This document shows positions 7,396 through 15,257 of a stretch of 64,000 bases of DNA, one piece after another. The notes beneath the pieces were generated by a model. The model saw nothing but the letters and a program-made list of their open reading frames with translations, did not search any database and had not been told where the DNA came from. This DNA is from Candidatus Gastranaerophilales bacterium. GTDB taxonomy: Bacteria; Cyanobacteriota; Vampirovibrionia; Gastranaerophilales; Gastranaerophilaceae. Location of the stretch: NCBI GenBank assembly GCA_944324225.1, contig CALUVL010000002.1, positions 62,001-126,000 on the forward strand, written 5' to 3'. The stretch's first letter is position 1, and each line of letters begins with the position of its first letter. The translations under genes were made by a program, and so were the position numbers.

Positions 7396-8130
7396 ATGGA
7401 TTATTTAAAGGAATTTACTTCAAAATTAGAAGCATTAGACAGGTCAAAAAATATTGCAACTGTATTTAAAGACTTTCTGACGTTGAGTATGTGTTCTCTG
7501 GCACAGCCATTCTATCGAAGTCAGGATATTGAACAGCGATACAAATATACAATAAGTAATTACAATAAAGAGCAAGCAGAAGAATTTTCAAAACTGCTTG
7601 CTTTTTTAGTATGCGGACTTGAAGAACAGCATTTTGACTTTTTAGGACAGGTATTTTCAATATTGAATTTAGGCAGTGCCGGTAAAGGGCAATTCTTTAC
7701 TCCGTATCATGTAAGCAAAATGATGGCAGAGATAAATTTTGTTGATTTGGAAAAACATCTCAAAGAAAAAGATTTTATAACACTATCAGAACCCTGCTGC
7801 GGAAGTGGCGGAATGATTATTGCTTATGCTGAAACTATTAAAAATAGAGGTTACAACTATCAACATCAACTGTATGTTGAGGCTGTGGATATTGATGAAC
7901 TTTGCTTTAAAATGGCATATATTCAGTTGGCATTACTCGGAATTCCGGCTAAAGTAATCAGGGGTGATAGCCTGACGATGAGGTATTTTGAAGTTTATTA
8001 CACCCCCTTTTATTTCTTGAGTAACTTTGAATACAAACTGCGACAGAATATGACATATAAGCAGGATATAATTGAAAACAAACCCAAAATAGAGAAATCA
8101 TCACAGTTGACTTTGTTTAATTATTTGTAA
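7396..8130 (+). CDS. N-6 adenine DNA methylase-like protein, catalytic NPPY motif absent
   Basis: The fold resembles type I HsdM-like methylases: GQFFTP (98-103), the SAM-binding EPCCGSGGM (132-140), VDIDELC (164-170) and GDSL (190-193) are present in order. Where the catalytic (N/D)PP(Y/F) should follow, the sequence reads YTPFYF (202-207). The 244-residue protein has no target-recognition domain. Similar short methylase-like genes occur on plasmids and integrative elements. I infer SAM binding without ordinary methyl transfer, perhaps protective or regulatory. The start follows an AAAGGGC-containing stretch about ten bases upstream. It is followed 28 bases later by the WG-repeat gene. Confidence 0.75.
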   Translation: MDYLKEFTSKLEALDRSKNIATVFKDFLTLSMCSLAQPFYRSQDIEQRYKYTISNYNKEQAEEFSKLLAFLVCGLEEQHFDFLGQVFSILNLGSAGKGQFFTPYHVSKMMAEINFVDLEKHLKEKDFITLSEPCCGSGGMIIAYAETIKNRGYNYQHQLYVEAVDIDELCFKMAYIQLALLGIPAKVIRGDSLTMRYFEVYYTPFYFLSNFEYKLRQNMTYKQDIIENKPKIEKSSQLTLFNYL

Positions 8131-8158
8131 AATTATATAAGCTAAAAGGATTGCATTT

Positions 8159-9541
8159 ATGAAAAAGAGATTTTCGATAAACTATAGTAAAGCTTTAAAG
8201 TGGTATATTTTTAACTTTTTTGTTACTAAAAATAAAACCTTAACCTGTATTTTTAAATCATATCTACCATGGGACAAAACATTTTATTTAGACTTTGAGT
8301 TTCACTATCGACCCCAAAATGTTGACCATACAGGAGTTGAACTGATTTTAGATTTAATCTTTTTCGGTCTGGATATTGAGTTTTTTGATAGACGCCATGT
8401 TGAGGATTATATAACATTAAAAAACAAAAAGTTCGAGGATAAATTTATAATTGATGACTTTTCTAATTTTTGCCACAGATATCTTCGAAAGCACGACGGA
8501 GTATGGTACACTGAAAATTTAACTGAAACATCGCTTAAATATGATTATGTTTACAATTTAGACGAAAATTATGCACATATTATGCAAGATAATAAATATG
8601 GGCTTATTGATAAAGACTATAACTTAATCATTGCACCAATATATGATGAAGAACTTGAAATGTTGAATGGTAACTTATTTGTTGCAAAATTAGGCGGTAA
8701 ATATGGGGTAATTGACACCAAGAACAGTTTAAGGCTGCCATTTAAGTATAAAGATTTCCGTTCTTGCGATTCCTGCGATAATAAAGAAGTTCTGATTGTC
8801 GCAACACAACAGGAAAAAGAAAGTTATAAATACGGGGTTATTGATACAGCAGGAAATATTCTAATCCCGTTTGAATATGATACTCTGTGGAATTATAGAA
8901 AACGAAAAGATACATTTATTGCCGGCAAAGGGTATCAAACAAAAGGGATAATAAATCTTAAAAATGAAGTTATAATTCCGTTTGAGAAAAATTGTTATAT
9001 ACATGAACTGAGCGACAAAACTTTTATTCGTGTAAAATGCGGTTTTAATAACGAATATTACATATATGATTTTTCAAATAAAAAAGTATGTAAGACAAAA
9101 TTTAAGTTTATCAAAAACAACTCGTGCGGAATTGATTTATTTGAAGCGACAAAAGATTTTGAAAACTGGGGCTACATTGATAAATACGGCAACACAAAAA
9201 TTGGATTCAAGTATAAAGAAACAGGAGAATTTCAAAATGGTTATGCTAATGTTGCACTGGATATGAACAGACGTAATTTCGGGTTAATCAATAAAAAAGG
9301 AAAACTGATTTTACCGTTTGAATATGATTATGGCTTTGAGCCGGTAGATGGCGGGGAAATGTTTATTGTTATTAAAAACGGCAAATACGGGATTGTAGAT
9401 AGAAAAAATAAAGTTGTTATAGATTTTCAATATGATTACATAACAAAAACAAATGGCTGTTATTTAGCAAAACAAAATGGCAAATTTGGTTATTTTCACG
9501 AATATTTCGGCTCTGTTTTATGGAAAGATTTTGAGTCATAA
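8159..9541 (+). CDS. WG-repeat protein
   Basis: This 460-residue protein has a unique N-terminal part of about 130 residues, rich in aromatic residues, followed by about eight WG-type repeats of the form K-[YFW]-G-x-I-[DN]-x5-8-[IL]-P-F-x-Y (for example NKYGLIDK, GKYGVIDT, ENWGYIDK, RNFGLINK, GKYGIVDR). Such repeats form beta-propeller-like or solenoid scaffolds, and the family has no single known reaction. No signal peptide is evident. AAAAGGA precedes the ATG. It converges on the small recombinase gene and overlaps its end by 6 bases. Its role in the island is unknown. Confidence 0.8.
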   Translation: MKKRFSINYSKALKWYIFNFFVTKNKTLTCIFKSYLPWDKTFYLDFEFHYRPQNVDHTGVELILDLIFFGLDIEFFDRRHVEDYITLKNKKFEDKFIIDDFSNFCHRYLRKHDGVWYTENLTETSLKYDYVYNLDENYAHIMQDNKYGLIDKDYNLIIAPIYDEELEMLNGNLFVAKLGGKYGVIDTKNSLRLPFKYKDFRSCDSCDNKEVLIVATQQEKESYKYGVIDTAGNILIPFEYDTLWNYRKRKDTFIAGKGYQTKGIINLKNEVIIPFEKNCYIHELSDKTFIRVKCGFNNEYYIYDFSNKKVCKTKFKFIKNNSCGIDLFEATKDFENWGYIDKYGNTKIGFKYKETGEFQNGYANVALDMNRRNFGLINKKGKLILPFEYDYGFEPVDGGEMFIVIKNGKYGIVDRKNKVVIDFQYDYITKTNGCYLAKQNGKFGYFHEYFGSVLWKDFES

Positions 9542-10099
9542 ATCCAAGCTTAAATAAACATTATCAAGATTATCCTGAGTAATTCCGATATATCGTAAAG
9601 TTATGCTTGGTGATGAGTGGTTAAATAGTTTTTGGATTATTTCTATATCATAACCGTTTTTAAAAGCGTGATATCCGAATGTTTTTCTTAATGTATGCGT
9701 GCCTATTTTTTCTTTGATACCGATTGACCTTGCTGCTTCGTTTAAAATCCAGTATGCTCTTTGCCGCATTAAAAAGCCCTTATTCTTTCTTGATATGAAT
9801 AAAGGCTCGTTTTCATTTATTGTTCTTGTTTGTAAATATTCTTTTATTGCTCTCTTTGCGTTATCAGAAATTGGAAAATCTTTAAACTTGTTTGTTTTCT
9901 TCTCTCTTAACCTTATCCTATCCTTGACCTTTCCTTTTTCGCTGACATCAGAAATTTTAAGTTTCAATAAATCACTAATCCTTAATCCTGAATTTATGCC
10001 GAGTACAAATAGGCAATAATCTCTCAAATTCTGTTGTTTAAGCAGTTTTTTGATAGTTTCAATCTGCTTAATATCTCTTATTGGTTGTACAAATTCCAT
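9536..10099 (-). CDS. Small tyrosine recombinase without arm-binding domain
   Basis: This 187-residue protein contains only the catalytic domain, with all signature residues visible: R40 (SGLRISDLL), H135-x-x-R138 (HTLRKT), H161 (FNHSS) and nucleophile Y170 (LRYIGI). Full-length integrases have over 300 residues, so this is a minimal type as found on plasmids and in invertase-like systems. AGGAGG precedes the ATG. It lies in the middle of the island, far from the att sites, so it is unlikely to be the integrase of this element. Inversion or dimer resolution are possible roles. Palindromes lie just upstream at 10139-10212. Confidence 0.85.
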   Translation of the reverse strand: MEFVQPIRDIKQIETIKKLLKQQNLRDYCLFVLGINSGLRISDLLKLKISDVSEKGKVKDRIRLREKKTNKFKDFPISDNAKRAIKEYLQTRTINENEPLFISRKNKGFLMRQRAYWILNEAARSIGIKEKIGTHTLRKTFGYHAFKNGYDIEIIQKLFNHSSPSITLRYIGITQDNLDNVYLSLDL

Positions 10100-10138
10100 A
10101 AAAGTTACCTCCTTTTAGGCTGAAAGCCTTTAATAATT

Positions 10139-10212
10139 AATAATACACTTTATATTATAATTATAATTTATGTATTATTCAGTGTAAACCCCTTTATTTA
10201 CAAGGGTTTACA
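10139..10212. promoter_or_regulatory. Two palindromes upstream of the small recombinase
   Basis: AATAATACA (10139-10147) and TGTATTATT (10171-10179) enclose an A+T core. Next, TGTAAACC (10183-10190) and GGTTTACA (10205-10212) form a second dyad. The 12-mer CAAGGGTTTACA (10201-10212) recurs at 15028-15039 in the region before the prim-pol. These are likely protein-binding sites, perhaps for the recombinase or a replication protein. Confidence 0.4.
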
Positions 10213-10294
10213 GATTATTTCAAATATAACAACGGTAATATTCTTGAATAAATTTATCAAAGATACAAAATATTATTGTGTACCATTCAAGTAA

Positions 10295-10654
10295 TTAAAA
10301 TTTTTTTAACTTGTCATAGTTTGGATTTTTTCTGATACGTTCAAAAACAGTCCAAATGTCATCATTTTTACTATTTTTAATGAGTTTTGAAAAATCCTTA
10401 TCAGAGATATAGTTCAGAGCTTTTAACATCAATTTGAAAGAATAAATATTCATACGATTTTTTGCAATAATAGTACGCACATCTTGCAGCCATTCAATAT
10501 CAAGTTCTGAATAAAGTCGCTTATTAAATTTTCCTTGTCTTTCAGGTAAAACAAGCCCTTCCTCATCATAAGTCCGTAATCTGTCTGCACTTATACCTAA
10601 AATTTCAGATACTTGAGTAACATTATAAAAAGGTTTTTCTTTGTCTATTAACAT
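10295..10654 (-). CDS. MerR-family transcriptional regulator
   Basis: The protein has 119 residues. An N-terminal winged helix-turn-helix runs from about 10 to 75 (YNVTQVSEILGIS...LRTYDEEGLVLP...RLYSELDIEWLQDV), with the MerR-type recognition pattern and the RLY wing. The C-terminus has no cysteine pair for metal binding and is too short for a large ligand domain. GAGGA precedes the ATG. It is divergent from the three-gene operon starting at 10798 and probably controls that or other island genes. Confidence 0.85.
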   Translation of the reverse strand: MLIDKEKPFYNVTQVSEILGISADRLRTYDEEGLVLPERQGKFNKRLYSELDIEWLQDVRTIIAKNRMNIYSFKLMLKALNYISDKDFSKLIKNSKNDDIWTVFERIRKNPNYDKLKKF

Positions 10655-10797
10655 AGTCTTCCTCTATGCAATGTTACACTGATTTACGGGTTTTATAAAT
10701 TGAGTAAAATATAATTGTAAATATTAGGTATAAAAATATTGCTTTTTAAAATATTTTTATGTTACTTTTGAACTGTCAATTATTCTGGAGCTAGTTT

Positions 10798-11457
10798 ATG
10801 GAAAATGAAAAAAGAATATGTCCAAACTGCGGAAAAGAATTAACATTATCTGCTAGAAAATGTAAATATTGTGATACCAGTTTAATTCCTAAGTTAGAAA
10901 TATGTAGAAAAAACATAATAAACACGTTGATTTTGCTTATTTCTGTTCTCATTGTTTTGTCATTATTATTCATTTTTATTTTGATTGGTAAAAAAATATT
11001 ATTTTCGATTGGAACACCTATTGTTTCAATTATTAGTTGGTTTGCTAATGATGGACTTAATGACTGGTTCTTTGGAACTATAATGCCGTGGTTTATTAAC
11101 TCTGGAGTAGGAACCGTAATTTTGGCAATTATACTGGGGATTATTTTTATTACTCTTATAAGTCTTACAGTTCGTGAATTTATCAAAGAATTGCCAGAAA
11201 TCTTAGAAAGTTCAACAAAAATTATGCGAGAATATCGCGAAGCACACGAAAAAGAAATGCAAGAACGAAATATCTCACAGGTAGTTCAAAAAGACTCACT
11301 TTTCTATGTCTATGATGAAAAAGGACGAATACTGCATACAAAATCACATCCGTTTGGGCGTTTGCTCGGTTATACATCAAATAGTTATTCAATAAAGGGG
11401 CGTGATGGCTGGACACATGTTTACGATAAGAATGGTCGATGTATCTCTGAATATTAA
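10798..11457 (+). CDS. Zinc-ribbon membrane protein of unknown function
   Basis: This 219-residue protein starts with a zinc ribbon (CPNC at 8-11, CKYC at 23-26). Hydrophobic segments follow near 40-65, 70-85 and 100-125, then a charged helical stretch (about 130-160), and a C-terminal domain of about 55 residues containing FYVYDEKGRIL and HVYDKNGRCISEY, a repeated YD(E/K)xGR motif. The ribbon probably lies in the cytoplasm. GGAG precedes the ATG. It is the first gene of an operon with a PD-(D/E)XK nuclease and an anchored protein. A membrane component next to a nuclease is reminiscent of abortive or import-blocking defence, but this is inference. Confidence 0.7.
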   Translation: MENEKRICPNCGKELTLSARKCKYCDTSLIPKLEICRKNIINTLILLISVLIVLSLLFIFILIGKKILFSIGTPIVSIISWFANDGLNDWFFGTIMPWFINSGVGTVILAIILGIIFITLISLTVREFIKELPEILESSTKIMREYREAHEKEMQERNISQVVQKDSLFYVYDEKGRILHTKSHPFGRLLGYTSNSYSIKGRDGWTHVYDKNGRCISEY

Positions 11458-11480
11458 ATGCAAAGTAAGGGAAATAGTAA

Positions 11481-12539
11481 ATGATTAGTGAAAAAGATTT
11501 GTTATTTAAAGTGTCAAAAATTTCAAATGAATATCAAGCTATAGCAAAAGTTACTGGCTTGAACTTCAATATTTTTGAAATTGCACACATAAATACTGAT
11601 GAGGTTCGCTTGTGCAGAGTATTAAATGAACTTATAAATCCAAAGGGTAAACATTGTTTGGAGCGGTTATATCTTGATTTATTTTTAGAAATTGTACTAA
11701 AAATCAGCCCTGAAAAATTAAAATTGCCAGCAGTTGAACGTGAAAAGGTTGTTGAGGGGTTAAGACGTATTGATATTTGCATAAATGATAATTCTTCTGA
11801 AATTCCTATTTGTATTCCGATAGAAGTAAAAATAAATGCCGGAGACCAAGAAGCACAGTTATATGATTATGCAAAAAAGAGTCATGGCTTTGGTGGTGTT
11901 AAGGTTTACTACTTGACTAAATATGGTGATAAGCCATCTAAAGATAGTCGTGGAAATTTAAAAGATTCTGAAATTGGCTGTATTTCTTGGAGTGAAGATA
12001 TTTTGAACTGGTTAAATGCTTGTATTTGTTGTTCTGAAACTATTAGTAGAGCCCCAATAAGAGAAATTTTGCAGCAGTTTAAAATAATCGTACAAAAATT
12101 TACAGAAACTTATAAGGAAAATGAAGTTATGGAAATTGAAAATTTAATATTAGAAAATGAGGATAATTGTAAAAACGCTGAAAAAATAGTATTTGCATAT
12201 AAATTAGCAAAGGAAAATACCATAAAACATCTGTATAACAGGTTATGCTCAGAATTACCAAATCATATGCGTGAAGAGTGCGGAAAAGATTGGTGGAAGA
12301 TTAGTTTTGGTATTAATAACACAATTTCAAGACAAATAGTCTTTGAGTATGAACACCTGAGCCTAAGAACAAATCATAATCCTGAAAACGAAAATCTGAA
12401 TAATGAGGATAGTATTATTTTTGATTTAAAAGAAAAATCTTATTTTGAGCTTAAGAAGCAAGAGGAAGAATTGGTTAAATTGTGTAAAGACTGGATTGAA
12501 ACAATGTTAATTATGGAAACAAGTAATAGGAGTGTATAA
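11481..12539 (+). CDS. PD-(D/E)XK nuclease superfamily protein (PDDEXK_4/PF14281-like)
   Basis: This 352-residue protein carries the family signature: a preceding EVRLCRVLNELINPKGKH block (41-58), RRIDICI with D98, then IPIEVKINAGDQEAQL with E115-x-K117 and the conserved DQxxQL (122-127). The active site therefore looks complete. The C-terminal half (about 200-352) is a helical, charged region of unknown role. AAGGG precedes the ATG, 23 bases after the zinc-ribbon gene. Members of this family are common in accessory and defence loci; the substrate is not known. Confidence 0.82.
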   Translation: MISEKDLLFKVSKISNEYQAIAKVTGLNFNIFEIAHINTDEVRLCRVLNELINPKGKHCLERLYLDLFLEIVLKISPEKLKLPAVEREKVVEGLRRIDICINDNSSEIPICIPIEVKINAGDQEAQLYDYAKKSHGFGGVKVYYLTKYGDKPSKDSRGNLKDSEIGCISWSEDILNWLNACICCSETISRAPIREILQQFKIIVQKFTETYKENEVMEIENLILENEDNCKNAEKIVFAYKLAKENTIKHLYNRLCSELPNHMREECGKDWWKISFGINNTISRQIVFEYEHLSLRTNHNPENENLNNEDSIIFDLKEKSYFELKKQEEELVKLCKDWIETMLIMETSNRSV

Positions 12540-12540
12540 A

Positions 12541-13659
12541 ATGAACAAAAAACAAAAACTTATTTTAGGAATAGGAACACCTTTAGTAATCATTGCTTTG
12601 GGAGTTATTTGTATTTTTCTATATCAGCCAATAAAAATTTGTAATCAGATTTTACCTTACTCAAAAGATAATTATTGTGTTGCAGTAAGTTCTAAACTTC
12701 CAAAAATTAGAAAACAGTGCAAATTAAAATATAGTCTTTTAGACAAAGATGTTTTGACGCAAATATTTACAAATATAAAAGATTTTCAAGCAAATACGGA
12801 CAAAGATTATATAGATGAATTGTTAGCACCTGATATTATAGGTGATTTAGATAAGCGTAATGCTAAAATTGACGAAATGGTACAAAATTATATAAAAGTC
12901 CTTGAGGAAGGTATTGAAGCAAATAAATATCATTCAAGACAATTAAAAAGCCAATCAAACACATTAGATTTTTGGAATAATGCCTTGACTAATTTAAATC
13001 TAGAATACGGAGAATCCATAACCGCAGAGTTAGAAGAGGATTTACGTAAAGCAAAAGAAGAAGGTATATTTGACGCAGATATCGCAACAAGATTACGTAA
13101 ATTTAGAGCATTGGGTACACCATACTGCGAAATTAGCTCTTTAGGTGAGATAACCGATTGTAGTGGGCAGTATGTAGGAACTGTTGAAAATGTCTTCAAA
13201 CCTCTTGGCAGTAATAATCAATCTAATACAAAGAAGTCAGAGAAAAAAGACGAGAGAATTGTAATTTCACAAGCAGTAAAAGACTATCATAATGCTCTAG
13301 CAAAAGAAACTGCAAAGGAGATGAAGGTATCTGTCGATTGTGCTGGTAAATATAATGAAATTTTGAATACACAAGGATATGAAAATGGTCAAAGTATCTC
13401 TGGTTGTACACAGGCAGAAATACAATCAATTACTGCTTATAGAAATAAAGATGTTGAGTTCAATGGATTGGTTGAACCATTATACAGTAATGCAGGTATG
13501 CCAAAATCACTTGTCCTAAAAGGTGTATCAATAATGTGTTTTGAAAAAGCCAATGTTGAAGATAATAGCTATTGTACACCTAAGGAACTTGATACAATTA
13601 AGAATTTCTTTAAGGAAAATGCTGACATTGATTGGAGTAAAGAAACCTTTATGTATTAA
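12541..13659 (+). CDS. Membrane-anchored protein of unknown function
   Basis: This 372-residue protein has a single N-terminal hydrophobic helix (about 6-27, LILGIGTPLVIIALGVICIF) and then a soluble, mostly helical domain that should lie outside the cytoplasm. Several cysteines are scattered through the exported part (for example QCKLKYS, TDCSGQY, SGCTQ), possibly as disulfides. ATG at 12541 follows AGGAG and lies directly after the nuclease stop, so the three genes 10798-13659 form one operon. No family was recognised. Confidence 0.65.
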   Translation: MNKKQKLILGIGTPLVIIALGVICIFLYQPIKICNQILPYSKDNYCVAVSSKLPKIRKQCKLKYSLLDKDVLTQIFTNIKDFQANTDKDYIDELLAPDIIGDLDKRNAKIDEMVQNYIKVLEEGIEANKYHSRQLKSQSNTLDFWNNALTNLNLEYGESITAELEEDLRKAKEEGIFDADIATRLRKFRALGTPYCEISSLGEITDCSGQYVGTVENVFKPLGSNNQSNTKKSEKKDERIVISQAVKDYHNALAKETAKEMKVSVDCAGKYNEILNTQGYENGQSISGCTQAEIQSITAYRNKDVEFNGLVEPLYSNAGMPKSLVLKGVSIMCFEKANVEDNSYCTPKELDTIKNFFKENADIDWSKETFMY

Positions 13660-13668
13660 TTCTTATAA

Positions 13669-13697
13669 TTGACGAAATTCAGGCTTGTTATTATAAT
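13669..13697 (+). promoter_or_regulatory. Sigma70-type promoter of the SMC-like gene
   Basis: TTGACG (13669-13674), a 17-base spacer and TATAAT (13692-13697) match consensus well. Start near 13704 gives a leader of about 40 bases with AGGAG at 13732-13736. Confidence 0.7.
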
Positions 13698-13743
13698 TAA
13701 AATTTAAAATTATAAGAGGTACTTGATTTTCAGGAGTTTTGCA

Positions 13744-14730
13744 ATGATTATTAGAACCGGAGATAAACAGGATTTGTGTATTTTAGGTATTGAACTTGAA
13801 AATTTCAAATCATTCTCCGGCAGTTGCAAAATTCCTTTTGACAATCAGTTGAATATTATTACCGGTGAAAAAGGCACAGGCAAAAGTAATATTATTAACT
13901 CAATAAATTTTGTGTTTTCAGAAGTAGAACCGGAAAATTTAGAAAACTATATTACATCTGGCAAAAATTATGCAAAAGTTACGGTTGAAGTTTCTACATC
14001 CAATTTTGATAACAATCGGATTAACAGTTTTAAAATAACAAAAGAAATAACAAAAACCGCCGGCAGTTATAAATGTCTTACTTGTTATAAAAGCGATAAT
14101 GATATTAGCGCCAGCGAATGTAAGAATCTGGCGGCTTTGTTTTATATAATCGGAACACGCCTGATTGACTGTCCGCAGTATCATAATATGGACGAAACCT
14201 TAGAAAAATCAATTTCAAAATTTAGTAAAAATACTCAACTGATTGTTGTCAGCAACAAAAATATTTCATCCGCTGATGAAACAATAACAGTAAAAAAAGA
14301 TGAAAACGGTTGCTCAATAGTTGACGTTAGAAATGTTGATTATTATACGAAATACTTTAGAGAATGGGCTTTTTTAAGGAAAATATCAGTTGCAACAGCT
14401 TTGAATATGATAAAACAACAGCCGGAAGTTAAACTAAAAGAATTTTTAGATTTAACGCATGCTGAAATTGAAGTAATGCTAGAACAATATAAAATCAAAC
14501 CTAATGAATTCCTTGCCTGCGACTTCAAGGATGGCAACAGAATTGAAGAACGTGAAATCGAATTTTTCAGCCTGATTAAAAGAGGCTATGAAGCAAGAGA
14601 GATTGCACATGAACTTATGGTTAACCCTTTCGTTGTCCAAACCAACGTAAAGAAAATTCTTGCTAAGATATTACTACACCTGTACCCGATTTTAAAAGAA
14701 GATGTCCTGCAAATTAAAAAATATGAGTAA
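13744..14730 (+). CDS. Miniature SMC-like ATPase fused to a helix-turn-helix domain
   Basis: The first 80 residues read like the N-terminal head of SMC: IELENFKSFSGSCKIPF, then a Walker A GEKGTGKSN (41-49) and INFVFSE. The SMC coiled coil and the LSGGE signature are missing. A stretch near 149-190 (NMDETLEKSISKFSKNTQLIVVSNK...ADETI) resembles the C-terminal SMC D-loop/H-loop region, but with N in place of the switch histidine. The last about 75 residues resemble a LuxR-type helix-turn-helix (EIEFFSLIKRGYEAREIAHELMV). Length is 328 residues against about 1,200 for SMC. ATG at 13744 has AGGAG seven bases upstream. Function is unknown; DNA-binding regulation or partition is possible. Confidence 0.6.
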   Translation: MIIRTGDKQDLCILGIELENFKSFSGSCKIPFDNQLNIITGEKGTGKSNIINSINFVFSEVEPENLENYITSGKNYAKVTVEVSTSNFDNNRINSFKITKEITKTAGSYKCLTCYKSDNDISASECKNLAALFYIIGTRLIDCPQYHNMDETLEKSISKFSKNTQLIVVSNKNISSADETITVKKDENGCSIVDVRNVDYYTKYFREWAFLRKISVATALNMIKQQPEVKLKEFLDLTHAEIEVMLEQYKIKPNEFLACDFKDGNRIEEREIEFFSLIKRGYEAREIAHELMVNPFVVQTNVKKILAKILLHLYPILKEDVLQIKKYE

Positions 14731-15174
14731 ATTATCCTATTTCCGCTATCTGGGTTAAACGGGGTTAATACAACGTATATTTTTAAATTAAATATATATA
14801 AGTCGATTTTATATTAAGAAATATTAACTAATAGAAATTGTAACAATTTTTGTTAAGAAGGTTATATATTTTGTATATTGAAATATATCTATAATATAAA
14901 AGAATATTAAGATTATATAAAGATTTAAAAAAAACGCCTAAAATTCCTTAATTTAAAAAAACAGCCGTAAAAAATTTGATATACTATATTATTTTTTTAT
15001 TTAAAATCAGCCAAAACGCTTGGCTATCAAGGGTTTACAACCAAATTTTCTTCGTTTATAATAAAATCATAAAATTTAAAAAAATACGGGAACGGAACCG
15101 CCCCCGCTAAAATAAAATTTTCTAAATTTATTTTATTACAAAATAAAATATAAGACAATAGCTAGCGGCGGTTA
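14731..15174. other. Long A+T-rich non-coding region, possible replication origin
   Basis: There is no gene in 14731-15257. It contains long A+T runs, a hairpin AGCCAA/TTGGCT (15009-15025, 5-base loop), the 12-mer CAAGGGTTTACA (15028-15039) shared with 10201-10212, and an imperfect dyad of AACCGCC...GCTA (about 15097-15110) with TAGCGGCGGTT (about 15162-15172) around an A+T core. Position directly before a prim-pol and helicase pair suggests an origin; this is inference. Confidence 0.4.
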
Positions 15175-15257
15175 CCTTTCTCGGTTGACGGATAGAGAAA
15201 ATCTCTATGCTCTATCTTGTAATGTGTAAAAAATAGAGAGAAAGGAGGAATCTGAAA
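15175..15257 (+). promoter_or_regulatory. Structured leader that can hide the prim-pol ribosome binding site
   Basis: CCTTTCTC (15175-15182) is perfectly complementary to GAGAAAGG (15238-15245), which overlaps the AGGAGG site (15243-15248). Between them GATAGAG (15191-15197) pairs with CTCTATC (15210-15216), with an alternative smaller hairpin AGAGA/TCTCT inside. The layout suggests translational control of replication initiation, as in plasmid copy control. Confidence 0.5.

Noticed and set aside
15185-15211. TTGACG...TATGCT as promoter of the prim-pol
   Set aside because: The spacer is only 15 bases and the -10 is poor; the sequence is better explained as part of the leader structure.
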